Source: Calliopsis andreniformis (lineage: Eukaryota > Arthropoda > Insecta > Hymenoptera > Andrenidae). From it: DNA of 64,000 nt. Positions 14,101 to 28,565 of the stretch are shown piece by piece (position 1 is the first letter of the stretch; the number at the start of each line of letters is the position of its first letter). The DNA is taken from NCBI RefSeq assembly GCF_051401765.1, contig NW_027480423.1, forward strand, positions 14,446,001 to 14,510,000, in the 5' to 3' direction. The notes under the pieces were generated by a model that saw only the letters and a list, made by a program, of their open reading frames with translations, made no database searches and was not told where the DNA came from. The translations under genes were made by a program, and so were the position numbers.

Positions 14101-14781
14101 GGGCCTTAGAAGTCAACGCCCGAAGCATAAAGTACAAAATAAATAGAACAGTTTTTTCATCGTATAAAACGAATAATTGCTACCAGTGTGAAAGTTATGG
14201 TTATTTCTACGTTCCGGGCAACCTAGGTTTCACTCCAGGGCGTTGCTCCACCAGATCGAATAGTTACGGCCTATGAAGTCAACGCCAGAAGCATAAAATA
14301 AAAAATAAATAGAACAGTTTTTCCATCGTATAAAACGAATAATTGCTACCAGTGTGAAAGTTATGGTCATTTCTGCGTTCCGCGCAACCTGGGCTCTACC
14401 CTAGGGCGTTGTTCCACCAGATGGAATAGTCAGGGCCTTAGAAGTCAACGCCCGATGCATAAAATACAAAATAAATACAACAGTTTTTCCATCGTATAAA
14501 ATGAATAATTGCTACCAGTGTGAAAGTTATGGTCATTTCTACTTTCCGGGCAACCTACGCTTCCCCCTAGGGCGTTGATCCACCAGATTGAATAGCTAGG
14601 GCCTAAGAAGTCAACGCCAGAAGCATTAAATACGATATAAATACAACAGCATTTCCATCGTATAAAACGAATAATTGCAACCAGTGTGAAAGTTATGGTC
14701 ATTTCTACGTTCCGGGCAACCTAGGCTTCCCCCTAGGGCGTTGCTCCAACAGATTGCATAGTTAGGGCCTTAGAAGTTAAT
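11129..14781. repeat. HOR unit 3, 22 monomers, heavily rearranged with X cassette
   Basis: Order: A B C E F G, then the six-monomer X cassette, then a second B C, an E/X6 hybrid (13454), X7, N, O, P, U V W. Although it has 22 monomers like the canonical unit, it lacks H to M and Q to T. P is joined to U directly: TTACGGCCTATGAAG of P is followed by U's AAAATAAAAAATAAAT. Private variants include GGGCGCTGCTCC near 11917. Confidence 0.85.
12126..13121. repeat. X cassette copy 1 (X1-X2-X3-X4-X2'-X5)
   Basis: Six monomers absent from the canonical unit. X1 has CCATAGAAAACG and CTCCACTAGATCG. X2 has AAAATGCGATAT, GTGCGAAAGTAATGG and AGATTAAACAG. X3 has CCATGGTATAAAAGG and AGATTCAATAG. X4 has AAAATGCAATAAAAATAC and ACAGGATTAATTGC. 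X2' is a second X2. X5 has TTTTGCATCG, AATTGTCATT and CCCAAGGGTG. X5 runs into a B monomer at 13122. Confidence 0.82.
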
Positions 14782-17700
14782 GCCCGAAGCATAACATGCA
14801 GTAAAAGTACAACAGTTTTTCCATCGTATAGCAGGAATAATTTGCAACCAGTGTGAAGGTTATGGTCGTATCTACGTTCCGGGCAACCTAGGCATCACTG
14901 TAGGGTGTTGCTCCACCAGATCGAATAGTTAGGACCTTCGAAGTCAACGCCAGAAGCATAAAATACGATATTAATACAACAGCTTTTCAATCGTATAAAA
15001 GGAATAATTGCAAACAGTGTGAAAGTAATGGTCATTCCTACGTTCCCGGCAACCTAGGCTTCTCTCTACGGCGTTGTTCAACCAGATCGCATAGTTAGGG
15101 CCTAAGAAATCAACACCAGAAGAATAAAATACAAAATAAGTAGAACAGCCTTTACACCGTATAAAACGAATAATTGCAACCTGTGTGAAGGTTATGGTCG
15201 TATCTACGTTCCGGGCAACCTAGGCATCACTGTAGGGCGTTGTTCCACCAGATCGAATAGTTAGGGCCTAAGAAGTGAACGCCAGAAGCATAAAATACCA
15301 TATAAATACAACAGTTTTTCCATCGTATAAAACGAATAATTGCAACCAGTTTGAAAGTTATGGTCATTTCTACATTCCGAGCAACCTAGGCTTTACTCTA
15401 GGGCGTTGCTCCAACAGGTTGAATAGTTAGGGCCTTAGAAGTCAACGCCCGAAACATAAAATACAAAATAAATAAAACAGTTTTTCTATCGTATAAAACG
15501 AAAAATTGCAAACAGTGTGAAAGATATGGACATTTCTACGTACCGGGCAACCTAGGCTTCACACTAGGGCGTTGCTCCACCAGATCGAATAGTTAGGACC
15601 TTAGAAGTCAACGCCCGAAGCATAAAGTATAAAATAAGTAGAACAGTTTTTCCATCGTATAAAACGAATAATTGCTACCAGTGTGAAAGTTATGGTCACT
15701 TCTACTTTCCGAGCAACCTAGACATCACCCTAGGGCGTTGTTCCACCAGATGGAAAAGTTAGGGCCTAAGAAGTCAACGCCAGAAGCATAAACTACGATA
15801 TAAATACAACAGCATTTCCATCGTATAAAACGAATAATTGCAACCAGTGTGAAAGTTATGGTCATTTCTACTTTCCCGGCAACCTAGGCTTCACCCTAGG
15901 GCGTTGTTCCACCAGATCGAATAGTTAGGGCCCAAGAAGTCAACGCCAGAAGCATAAAATACAATATAAATATAACAGTCTTTCCATCGTATAAAACGAA
16001 AGATAGCAACCAGTGTGAAAGTTATGGTCATTTCTACGTTCCGGGCAATCTAGGCTTCACTCTAGGGCGTTGCTGCACCAGGTCGTATAGTTAGGGCCTC
16101 AGAAGTCAACGCCCGAAGCATAAAATACAAAATAAATAAAACAGTTTTTCCATCGTATAAAACGAATAATTGCTACCAGTGTGAAAGTTATGGTCATTTC
16201 TGCGTTCCGCGCAACCTGGGCTTTACCCTAGGTCGTTGTTCCACCAGATGGAATAGTCAGGGCCTTAGAAGTCAACGCCCGAAGCATAAAATACAAAATA
16301 AATAGAACAGTTTTTCCATCGTATAAAACGAATAATTGCAACCAGTGTGAAAGTTATGGTCATTTCTACGTTCCGGGCAACCTAGGCTTCCCCCTAGGGC
16401 GTTGCTCCAACAGATTGCATAGTTAGGGCCTTAGAAGTTAATGCCCGAAGCATAACATGCAGTAAAAATACAACAGTTTTTCCATCGTATAGCAGGAATA
16501 ATTTGCAACCAGTGTGAAGGTTATGGTCGTATCTACGTTCCGGGCAACCTAGGCTTCACTGTAGGGCGTTGCTCCACCAGATCGAAATGTTAGGGTCTAA
16601 GAAGTCAACGCCCGAAGCATAAAATACGATATAAATACAACAGCTTTTCCATCGTATAAAACGAATAATTTCAACCAGTGTGAAAGTTATGGTCATTTCT
16701 ACGTTCCGGGCAACCTAGGCTTCACCCTAGGGCGTTGTTCCACCAGATCGAATAGTTAGGGCCTAAGAAGTGAACGCCCGAAGCATAAAATATAAAATAA
16801 ATAGAACAGTTTTTCCATCGTATAAAACGAAAAATTGCTACCAGTGTGAAAGGTATGGTCATTTCTACTTTCCGGGCAACCTAGGCTTCACTCTAGGCCG
16901 TTGTTCCACCAGATCGAATAGTTAGGGCCTAAGAAGTGAACGCCAGAAGCATAAAATACAATATAAATACAACAGTTTTTCCATCATATAAAACGAATGA
17001 TAGCAACCAGTGTGAAAGTTATGGTCATTTCTACGTTCCGGGCAACCTAGGCTGCACTCTAGGGCGTTGGTCCACCAGATCGAATAGTTAGGGCCTTAGA
17101 AGTCAACGCCCGAAGCATAAAGTACAAAATAAATAGAACAGTTTTTCCATCGTATAAAACGAATAATTGCTACCAGTGTGAAAGTTATGGTTATTTCTAC
17201 GTTCCGGGCAACCTAGGTTTCACTCCAGGGCGTTGCTCCACCAGATCGAATAGTTACGGCCTATGAAGTCAACGCCAGAAGCATAAAATACAATACAAAT
17301 ACAACAGTTTTTCTATCATATAAAACGAATGATAGCAACCAGTGTGAAAGTTATGGTCATTTCTACCTTCCGCGCAATCTTGGCTTTACCCTAGGGCGTT
17401 GTTCCACCAGATGGAATAGTTAGGGCCTAAGAAGTCAACGCCAGAAGCATAAAACACGATATAAATACAACAGCTTTTCCATCGTATAAAACGAATAATT
17501 GCAACCAGTGTGAAAGTTATGGTCCTTTCTACATTTCGAGCAACCTAGGCTTCACTCTAGGGCTTTGCTCCACCTGATCGAATAGTTAGGGCCTTAGAAG
17601 TCAACGCTAGAAGCATAAAATACAATATAAATACTACAGCTTTTCCACCATATAAAACGAATAATTGCAACCAGTATGAAAGTTATGGTCATTTCTGCTT

Positions 17701-18435
17701 TCCGGGCAACCTAGGCTTCACCCTAGGGCGTTGTTCCACCGGATGGAATAGTTAGGGCCTAAGAAGTCAACGCCAGGAGCATAAAAAACGATATAAATAC
17801 AACAGCTTTTCCATCGTATAAAACGAATAATTGCAACCAGTGTGGAAGTTATGGTCATTTCTACGTTCCGGGCAACCTAGGCTTCACTCTAGGGCGATGC
17901 TCCACCAAATCGAATAGTTAGGGCCTTAGAAGTCAACGCCCGAAGCATAAAATAAAAAATAAATAGAACAGTTTTTCCATCGTATAAAACGAATAATTGC
18001 TACCAGTGTGAAAGTTATGGTCATTTCTGCGTTCCGCGCAACCTGGGCTCTACCCTAGGGCGTTGTTCCACCAGATGGAATAGTCAGGGCCTTAGAAGTC
18101 AACGCCCGAAGCATAAAATACAAAATAAATACAACAGTTTTTCCATCGTATAAAATGAATAATTGCTACCAGTGTGAAAGTTATGGTCATTTCTACTTTC
18201 CGGGCAACCTACGCTTCCCCCTAGGGCGTTGATCCTCCAGATTGAATAGCTAGGGCCTAAGAAGTCAACGCCAGAAGCATTAAATACGATATAAATACAA
18301 CAGCATTTCCATCGTATAAAACGAATAATTGCAACCAGTGTGAAAGTTATGGTCATTTCTACGTTCCGGGCAACCTAGGCTTCCCCCTAGGGCGTTGCTC
18401 CAACAGATTGCATAGTTAGGGCCTTAGAAGTTAAT
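14782..18435. repeat. HOR unit 4, canonical 22-mer without D
   Basis: All 22 monomers A B C E F G H I J K L M N O P Q R S T U V W occur once and in order. Length is 3,654 bp (22 x 166 plus one extra base in each of A and L). This is the cleanest D-less form. A private CAATACAAATAC in its Q monomer (near 17290) separates it from other units. Confidence 0.92.
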
Positions 18436-21092
18436 GCCCGAAGCATAACATGCAGTAAAAGTACAACAGTTTTTCCATCGTATAGCAGGAATAATTTGCA
18501 ACCAGTGTGAAGGTTATGGTCGTATCTACGTTCCGTGCAACCTAGGCATCACTGTAGGGTGTTGCTCCACCAGATCGAATAGTTAGGTCCTTCGAAGTCA
18601 ACGCCAGAAGCATAAAATACGATATTAATACAACAGCTTTTCAATCGTATAAAAGGAATAATTGCAAACAGTGTGAAAGTAATGGTCATTCCTACGTTCC
18701 CGGCAACCTAGGCTTCTCTCTACGGCGTTGTTCAACCAGATCGCATTGTTAGGGCCTAAGAAATCAACACCAGAAGAATAAAATACAAAACAAGTAGAAC
18801 AGCCTTTACACCGTATAAAACGAATAATTGCAACCTGTGTGAAGGTTATGGTCATATCTACGTTCCGGGCAGCCTAGGCTTCACTGTAGGGCGTTGTTCC
18901 ACCAGATCGAAATGTTAGGGTCTAAGAAGTCAACGCCCGAAGCATAAAATACGATATAAATACAACAGCTTTTCCATCGTATAAAATGAATAATTGCTAC
19001 CAGTGTGAATGTTATGGTCATTTCTACGTTCCGGGCAACCTAGGCTTCACCCTAGGGCGTTGTTCCACCAGATCGAATAGTTAGGGCCTAAGAAGTGAAC
19101 GCCAGAAGCATAAAATACCATATAAATACAACAGTTTTTCCATCGTATAAAACGAATAATTGCAACCAGTTTGAAAGTTATGGTCATTTCTACATTCCGA
19201 GCAACCTAGGCTTTACTCTAGGGCGTTGCTCCAACAGGTTGAATAGTTAGGGCCTTAGAAGTCAACGCCCGAAACATAAAATACAAAATAAATAAAACAG
19301 TTTTTCTATCGTATAAAACGAAAAATTGCAAACAGTGTGAAAGATATGGACATTTCTACGTACCGGGCAACCTAGGCTTCACACTAGGGCGTTGCTCCAC
19401 CAGATCGAATAGTTAGGGCCTTAGAAGTCAACGCCCGAAGCATAAAGTATAAAATAAGTAGAACAGTTTTTCCATCGTATAAAACGAATAATTGCTACCA
19501 GTGTGAAAGTTATGGTCACTTCTACTTTCCGAGCAACCTAGACATCACCCTAGGGCGTTGTTCCACCAGATGGAAAAGTTAGGGCCTAAGAAGTCAACGC
19601 CAGAAGCATAAACTACGATATAAATACAACAGCATTTCCATCGTATAAAACGAATAATTGCAACCAGTGTGAAAGTTATGGTCATTTCTACTTTCCCGGC
19701 AACCTAGGCTTCACCCTAGGGCGTTGCTGCACCAGATCGAAATGTTAGGGTCTAAGAAGTCAACGCCCGAAGCATAAAATACGATATAAATACAACAGCT
19801 TTTCCATCGTATAAAACGAATAATTTCAACCAGTGTGAATGTTATGGTCATTTCTACGTTCCGGGCAACCTAGGCTTCACCCTAGGGCGTTGTTCCACCA
19901 GATCGAATAGTTAGGGCCTAAGAAGTGAACGCCAGAAGCATAAAATACAATATAAATACAACAGTTTTTCTATCATATAAAACGAATGATAGCAACCAGT
20001 GTGAAAGTTATGGTCATTTCTACCTTCCGCGCAATCTTGGCTTTACCCTAGGGCGTTGTTCCACCAGATGGAATAGTTAGGGCCTAAGAAGTCAACGCCA
20101 GAAGCATAAAACACGATATAAATACAACAGCTTTTCCATCGTATAAAACGAATAATTGCAACCAGTGTGAAAGTTATGGTCCTTTCTACATTTCGAGCAA
20201 CCTAGGCTTCACTCTAGGGCTTTGCTCCACCTGATCGAATAGTTAGGGCCTTAGAAGTCAACGCTAGAAGCATAAAATACAATATAAATACTACAGCTTT
20301 TCCACCATATAAAACGAATAATTGCAACCAGTATGAAAGTTATGGTCATTTCTGCTTTCCGGGCAACCTAGGCTTCACCCTAGGGCGTTGTTCCACCGGA
20401 TGGAATAGTTAGGGCCTAAGAAGTCAACGCCAGGAGCATAAAAAACGATATAAATACAACAGCTTTTCCATCGTATAAAACGAATAATTGCAACCAGTGT
20501 GGAAGTTATGGTCATTTCTACGTTCCGGGCAACCTAGGCTTCACTCTAGGGCGATGCTCCACCAAATCGAATAGTTAGGGCCTTAGAAGTCAACGCCCGA
20601 AGCATAAAATAAAAAATAAATAGAACAGTTTTTCCATCGTATAAAACGAATAATTGCTACCAGTGTGAAAGTTATGGTCATTTCTGCGTTCCGCGCAACC
20701 TGGGCTCTACCCTAGGGCGTTGTTCCACCAGATGGAATAGTCAGGGCCTTAGAAGTCAACGCCCGAAGCATAAAATACAAAATAAATACAACAGTTTTTC
20801 CATCGTATAAAATGAATAATTGCTACCAGTGTGAAAGTTATGGTCATTTCTACTTTCCGGGCAACCTACGCTTCCCCCTAGGGCGTTGATCCTCCAGATT
20901 GAATAGCTAGGGCCTAAGAAGTCAACGCCAGAAGCATTAAATACGATATAAATACAACAGCATTTCCATCGTATAAAACGAATAATTGCAACCAGTGTGA
21001 AAGTTATGGTCATTTCTACGTTCCGGGCAACCTAGGCTTCCCCCTAGGGCGTTGCTCCAACAGATTGCATAGTTAGGGCCTTAGAAGTTAAT
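18436..21092. repeat. HOR unit 5, 16-mer deletion derivative with D
   Basis: Order: A B C D E F G H/L M/D Q R S T U V W. The H monomer (19599) switches near its end to L-type sequence (CACCAGATCGAAATGTTAGGG), and the next monomer (19765) ends like D and joins Q directly, so I to K and N to P are missing. Its A, B and C share the unit 1 variants CCGTGCAACC, CATTGTTAGG and CAAAACAAG. Confidence 0.88.
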
Positions 21093-24000
21093 GCCCGAAG
21101 CATAACATGCAGTAAAAGTACAACAGTTTTTCCATCGTATAGCAGGAATAATTTGCAACCAGTGTGAAGGTTATGGTCGTATCTACGTTCCGTGCAACCT
21201 AGGCATCACTGTAGGGTGTTGCTCCACCAGATCGAATAGTTAGGTCCTTCGAAGTCAACGCCAGAAGCATAAAATACGATATTAATACAACAGCTTTTCA
21301 ATCGTATAAAAGGAATAATTGCAAACAGTGTGAAAGTAATGGTCATTCCTACGTTCCCGGCAACCTAGGCTTCTCTCTACGGCGTTGTTCAACCAGATCG
21401 CATTGTTAGGGCCTAAGAAATCAACACCAGAAGAATAAAATACAAAACAAGTAGAACAGCCTTTACACCGTATAAAACGAATAATTGCAACCTGTGTGAA
21501 GGTTATGGTCATATCTACGTTCCGGGCAGCCTAGGCTTTACTGTAGGGCGTTGTTCCACCAGATCGAAATGTTAGGGTCTAAGAAGTCAACGCCCGAAGC
21601 ATAAAATACGATATAAATACAACAGCTTTTCCATCGTATAAAATGAATAATTGCTACCAGTGTGAATGTTATGGTCATTTCTACGTTCCGGGCAACCTAG
21701 GCTTCACCCTAGGGCGTTGTTCCACCAGATCGAATAGTTAGGGCCTAAGAAGTGAACGCCAGAAGCATAAAATACCATATAAATACAACAGTTTTTCCAT
21801 CGTATAAAACGAATAATTGCAACCAGTTTGAAAGTTATGGTCATTTCTACATTCCGAGCAACCTAGGCTTTACTCTAGGGCGTTGCTCCAACAGGTTGAA
21901 TAGTTAGGGCCTTAGAAGTCAACGCCCGAAACATAAAATACAAAATAAATAAAACAGTTTTTCTATCGTATAAAACGAAAAATTGCAAACAGTGTGAAAG
22001 ATATGGACATTTCTACGTACCGGGCAACCTAGGCTTCACACTAGGGCGTTGCTCCACCAGATCGAATAGTTAGGGCCTTAGAAGTCAACGCCCGAAGCAT
22101 AAAGTATAAAATAAGTAGAACAGTTTTTCCATCGTATAAAACGAATAATTGCTACCAGTGTGAAAGTTATGGTCACTTCTACTTTCCGAGCAACCTAGAC
22201 ATCACCCTAGGGCGTTGTTCCACCAGATGGAAAAGTTAGGGCCTAAGAAGTCAACGCCAGAAGCATAAACTACGATATAAATACAACAGCATTTCCATCG
22301 TATAAAACGAATAATTGCAACCAGTGTGAAAGTTATGGTCATTTCTACTTTCCCGGCAACCTAGGCTTCACCCTAGGGCGTTGCTGCACCAGATCGAAAT
22401 GTTAGGGTCTAAGAAGTCAACGCCCGAAGCATAAAATACGATATAAATACAACAGCTTTTCCATCGTATAAAACGAATAATTGCAACCAGTGTGAAAGTT
22501 ATGGTCCTTTCTACATTTCGAGCAACCTAGGCTTCACTCTAGGGCTTTGCTCCACCTGATCGAATAGTTAGGGCCTTAGAAGTCAACGCCAGAAGCATAA
22601 AATACAATATAAATACTACAGCTTTTCCACCATATAAAACGAATAATTGCAACCAGTATGAAAGTTATGGTCATTTCTGCTTTCCGGGCAACCTAGGCTT
22701 CACCCTAGGGCGTTGTTCCAACGGATGGAATAGTTAGGGCCTAAGAAGTCAACGCCAGGAGCATAAAAAACGATATAAATACAACAGCTTTTCCATCGTA
22801 TAAAACGAATAATTGCAACCAGTGTGGAAGTTATGGTCATTTCTACGTTCCGGGCAACCTAGGCTTCACTCTAGGGCGATGCTCCACCAAATCGAATAGT
22901 TAGGGCCTTAGAAGTCAACGCCCGAAGCATAAAATAAAAAATAAATAGAACAGTTTTTCCATCGTATAAAACGAATAATTGCTACCAGTGTGAAAGTTAT
23001 GGTCATTTCTGCGTTCCGCGCAACCTGGGCTCTACCCTAGGGCGTTGTTCCACCAGATGGAATAGTCAGGGCCTTAGAAGTCAACGCCCGAAGCATAAAA
23101 TACAAAATAAATACAACAGTTTTTCCATCGTATAAAATGAATAATTGCTACCAGTGTGAAAGTTATGGTCATTTCTACTTTCCGGGCAACCTAGGCTTCA
23201 CTCTAGGCCGTTGTTCCACCAGATCGAATAGTTAGGGCCTAAGAAGTGAACGCCAGAAGCATAAAATACAATATAAATACAACAGTTTTTCCATCATATA
23301 AAACGAATGATAGCAACCAGTGTGAAAGTTATGGTCATTTCTACGTTCCGGGCAACCTAGGCTGCACTCTAGGGCGTTGGTCCACCAGATCGAATAGTTA
23401 GGGCCTTAGAAGTCAACGCCCGAAGCATAAAGTACAAAATAAATAGAACAGTTTTTCCATCGTATAAAACGAATAATTGCTACCAGTGTGAAAGTTATGG
23501 TTATTTCTACGTTCCGGGCAACCTAGGTTTCACTCCAGGGCGTTGCTCCACCAGATCGAATAGTTACGGCCTATGAAGTCAACGCCAGAAGCATAAAATA
23601 CAATATAAATACAACAGTTTTTCTATCATATAAAACGAATGATAGCAACCAGTGTGAAAGTTATGGTCATTTCTACCTTCCGCGCAATCTTGGCTTTACC
23701 CTAGGGCGTTGTTCCACCAGATGGAATAGTTAGGGCCTAAGAAGTCAACGCCAGAAGCATAAAACACGATATAAATACAACAGCTTTTCCATCGTATAAA
23801 ACGAATAATTGCAACCAGTGTGAAAGTTATGGTCCTTTCTACATTTCGAGCAACCTAGGCTTCACTCTAGGGCTTTGCTCCACCTGATCGAATAGTTAGG
23901 GCCTTAGAAGTCAACGCCAGAAGCATAAAATACAATATAAATACTACAGCTTTTCCACCATATAAAACGAATAATTGCAACCAGTATGAAAGTTATGGTC

Positions 24001-24745
24001 ATTTCTGCTTTCCGGGCAACCTAGGCTTCACCCTAGGGCGTTGTTCCAACGGATGGAATAGTTAGGGCCTAAGAAGTCAACGCCAGGAGCATAAAAAACG
24101 ATATAAATACAACAGCTTTTCCATCGTATAAAACGAATAATTGCAACCAGTGTGGAAGTTATGGTCATTTCTACGTTCCGGGCAACCTAGGCTTCACTCT
24201 AGGGCGATGCTCCACCAAATCGAATAGTTAGGGCCTTAGAAGTCAACGCCCGAAGCATAAAATAAAAAATAAATAGAACAGTTTTTCCATCGTATAAAAC
24301 GAATAATTGCTACCAGTGTGAAAGTTATGGTCATTTCTGCGTTCCGCGCAACCTGGGCTCTACCCTAGGGCGTTGTTCCACCAGATGGAATAGTCAGGGC
24401 CTTAGAAGTCAACGCCCGAAGCATAAAATACAAAATAAATACAACAGTTTTTCCATCGTATAAAATGAATAATTGCTACCAGTGTGAAAGTTATGGTCAT
24501 TTCTACTTTCCGGGCAACCTACGCTTCCCCCTAGGGCGTTGATCCACCAGATTGAATAGCTAGGGCCTAAGAAGTCAACGCCAGAAGCATTAAATACGAT
24601 ATAAATACAACAGCATTTCCATCGTATAAAACGAATAATTGCAACCAGTGTGAAAGTTATGGTCATTTCTACGTTCCGGGCAACCTAGGCTTCCCCCTAG
24701 GGCGTTGCTCCAACAGATTGCATAGTTAGGGCCTTAGAAGTTAAT
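21093..24745. repeat. HOR unit 6, 22 monomers, deletion plus partial duplication
   Basis: Order: A B C D E F G H/L M/R S T U V' O P Q R S T U V W. It shares the H/L junction with unit 5, then has an M/R hybrid (from about 22430, with GGTCCTTTCTACATTTCG) leading into S-T-U-V'. It then re-enters at O and runs normally to W. The net length of 22 monomers is coincidental: it results from a deletion of I to Q balanced by a partial repeat of S to V. Confidence 0.86.
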
Positions 24746-25742
24746 GCCCGAAGCATAACATGCAGTAAAAGTACAACAGTTTTTCCATCGTATAGCAGGA
24801 ATAATTTGCAACCAGTGTGAAGGTTATGGTCGTATCTACGTTCCGGGCAACCTAGGCATCACTGTAGGGTGTTGCTCCACCAGATCGAATAGTTAGGACC
24901 TTCGAAGTCAACGCCAGAAGCATAAAATACGATATTAATACAACAGCTTTTCAATCGTATAAAAGGAATAATTGCAAACAGTGTGAAAGTAATGGTCATT
25001 CCTACGTTCCCGGCAACCTAGGCTTCTCTCTACGGCGTTGTTCAACCAGATCGCATAGTTAGGGCCTAAGAAATCAACACCAGAAGAATAAAATACAAAA
25101 TAAGTAGAACAGCCTTTACACCGTATAAAACGAATAATTGCAACCTGTGTGAAGGTTATGGTCGTATCTACGTTCCGGGCAACCTAGGCATCACTGTAGG
25201 GCGTTGTTCCACCAGATCGAATAGTTAGGGCCTAAGAAGTGAACGCCAGAAGCATAAAATACCATATAAATACAACAGTTTTTCCATCGTATAAAACGAA
25301 TAATTGCAACCAGTTTGAAAGTTATGGTCATTTCTACATTCCGAGCAACCTAGGCTTTACTCTAGGGCGTTGCTCCAACAGGTTGAATAGTTAGGGCCTT
25401 AGAAGTCAACGCCCGAAACATAAAATACAAAATAAATAAAACAGTTTTTCTATCGTATAAAACGAAAAATTGCAAACAGTGTGAAAGATATGGACATTTC
25501 TACGTACCGGGCAACCTAGGCTTCACACTAGGGCGTTGCTCCACCAGATCGAATAGTTAGGGCCTTAGAAGTCAACGCCCGAAGCATAAAGTATAAATTA
25601 AATAGAACAGTTTTTCCATCGTATAAAACGAATAATTGCTACCAGTGTGAAAGTTATGGTCACTTCTACTTTCCGAGCAACCTAGACTTCACCCTAGGGC
25701 GTTGTTCCACCAGATGGAAAAGTTAGGGCCTAAGAAGTCAAC

Positions 25743-26738
25743 GCCAGAAGCATAAAATACAATATAAATACTACAGCTTTTCCACCATAGAAAACGAATA
25801 ATTGCAACCAGTGTGAAAGTTATGGTCATTTCTACGTTCCGGGCAACCTAGGCTGCACTCTAGGGCGTTGCTCCACTAGATCGAATAGCTAGGGCCATAG
25901 AAGTCAACGCCAGAAGTATAAAATGCGATATAAATACAACAGCTTTTCCATCGTATAAAAGGAATAATTGCAAACAGTGCGAAAGTAATGGTCATTTCTA
26001 CGTTCCGGGCAACCTAGGCTTCACCCTAGGGCGTTGCTCCACCAGATTAAACAGTTAGGGCCTTAGAAGTCAACGCCAGAAGCATAAAACACGATATAAA
26101 TACAACAGCTTTTCCATGGTATAAAAGGAATAATTGCAAACAGTGTGAAAGTAATGGCCATTTCTACATTCCGAGCAACCTAGGCTTCACTCTAGGGCGT
26201 TGCTCCAACAGATTCAATAGTTAGGGCCTTAGAAGTCAACACCCGAAGCATAAAATGCAATAAAAATACAACAGTTTTTCCATCGTATAACAGGATTAAT
26301 TGCAACCCGTTTGAAAGTGATGGTCATTTCTACGTTCCGGGCAACCTAGGCTTCACTCTAGGGCGTTGCTCCACTAGATCGAATAGCTAGGGCCATAGAA
26401 GTCAACGCCAGAAGCATAAAATGCGATATAAATACAACAGCTTTTCCATCGTATAAAAGGAATAATTGCAAACAGTGCGAAAGTAATGGTCATTTCTACG
26501 TTCCGGGCAACCTAGGCTTCACCCTAGGGCGTTGCTCCACCAGATTAAACAGTTAGGGCCTTAGAAGTCAACGCCCGAAGCATAAAATACGATATAAATA
26601 CAACAGCTTTTGCATCGTATAAAAGGAATAATTGCAAACAGTGTGAAAGTAATTGTCATTTCTATATTCTGAGCAACCTAGGCTTCACCCAAGGGTGTTG
26701 CTCCACCAGATCGAATAGTTAGGACCTTCGAAGTCAAC
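25743..26738. repeat. X cassette copy 2 (X1-X2-X3-X4-X2'-X5)
   Basis: Same monomer order as 12126-13121, including the private CCATAGAAAACG of X1 and AGAAGTATAAAATGCG of X2, and the same X5-to-B junction (CCCAAGGGTG) at its end. Differences seen against copy 1 include AGGGCCATAG versus AGGGACATAG and TTAGGGCC versus TTAGGTCC. Confidence 0.84.
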
Positions 26739-28565
26739 GCCAGAAGCATAAAATACGATATTAATACAACAGCTTTTCAATCGTATAAAAGGAATAATTG
26801 CAAACAGTGTGAAAGTAATGGTCATTCCTACGTTCCCGGCAACCTAGGCTTCTCTCTACGGCGTTGTTCAACCAGATCGCATAGTTAGGGCCTAAGAAAT
26901 CAACACCAGAAGAATAAAATACAAAATAAGTAGAACAGCCTTTACACCGTATAAAACGAATAATTGCAACCTGTGTGAAGGTTATGGTCGTATCTACGTT
27001 CCGGGCAACCTAGGCATCACTGTAGGGCGTTGTTCCACCAGATCGAATAGTTAGGGCCTAAGAAGTGAACGCCAGAAGCATAAAATACCATATAAATACA
27101 ACAGTTTTTCCATCGTATAAAACGAATAATTGCAACCAGTTTGAAAGTTATGGACATTTCTACATTCCGAGCAACCTAGGCTTTACTCTAGGGCGTTGCT
27201 CCAACAGGTTGAATAGTTAGGGCCTTAGAAGTCAACGCCCGAAACATAAAATACAAAATAAATAAAACAGTTTTTCTATCGTATAAAACGAAAAATTGCA
27301 AACAGTGTGAAAGATATGGACATTTCTACGTACCGGGCAACCTAGGCTTCACACTAGGGCGTTGCTCCACCAGATCGAATAGTTAGGGCCTTAGAAGTCA
27401 ACGCCCGAAGCATAAAGTATAAATTAAATAGAACAGTTTTTCCATCGTATAAAACGAATAATTGCTACCAGTGTGAAAGTTATGGTCACTTCTACTTTCC
27501 GAGCAACCTAGACTTCACCCTAGGGCGTTGTTCCACCAGATGGAAAAGTTAGGGCCTAAGAAGTCAACGCCAGAAGCATAAACTACGATATAAATACAAC
27601 AGCATTTCCATCGTATAAAACGAATAATTGCAACCAGTGTGAAAGTTATGGTCATTTCTACTTTCCCGGCAACCTAGGCTTCACCCTAGGTCGTTGTTCC
27701 ACCAGATCGAATAGTTAGGGCCCAAGAAGTCAACGCCAGAAGCATAAAATACAATATAAATATAACAGTCTTTCCATCGTATAAAACGAAAGATAGCAAC
27801 CAGTGTGAAAGTTATGGTCATTTCTACGTTCCGGGCAATCTAGGCTTCACTCTAGGGCGTTGCTGCACCAGGTCGTATAGTTAGGGCCTCAGAAGTCAAC
27901 GCCCGAAGCATAAAATACAAAATAAATAAAACAGTTTTTCCATCGTATAAAACGAATAATTGCTACCAGTGTGAAAGTTATGGTCATTTCTGCGTTCCGC
28001 GCAACCTGGGCTTTACCCTAGGTCGTTGTTCCACCAGATGGAATAGTCAGGGCCTTACAAGTCAACGCCCGAAGCATAAAATACAAAATAAATAGAACAG
28101 TTTTTCCATCGTATAAAACGAATAATTGCAACCAGTGTGAAAGTTATGGTCATTTCCACGTTCCGGGCAACGTAGGCTTCCCCCTAGGGCGTTGCTCCAA
28201 CAGATTGCATAGTTAGGGCCTTAGAAGTTAATGCCCGAAGCATAACATGCAGTAAAAATACAACAGTTTTTCCTTCGTATAGCAGGAATAATTTGCAACC
28301 AGTGTGAAGGTTATGGTCGTATCTACGTTCCGGGCAACCTAGGCTTCACTGTAGGGCGTTGCTCCACCAGATCGAAATGTTAGGGTCTAAGAAGTCAACG
28401 CCCGAAGCATAAAATACGATATAAATACAACAGCTTTTCCATCGTATAAAACGAATAATTTCAACCAGTGTGAAAGTTATGGTCATTTCTACATTTCGAG
28501 CAACCTAGGCTTCCCTCTAGGGCTTTGCTCCACCTGATCGAATAGTTAGGGCCTTAGAAGTCAAC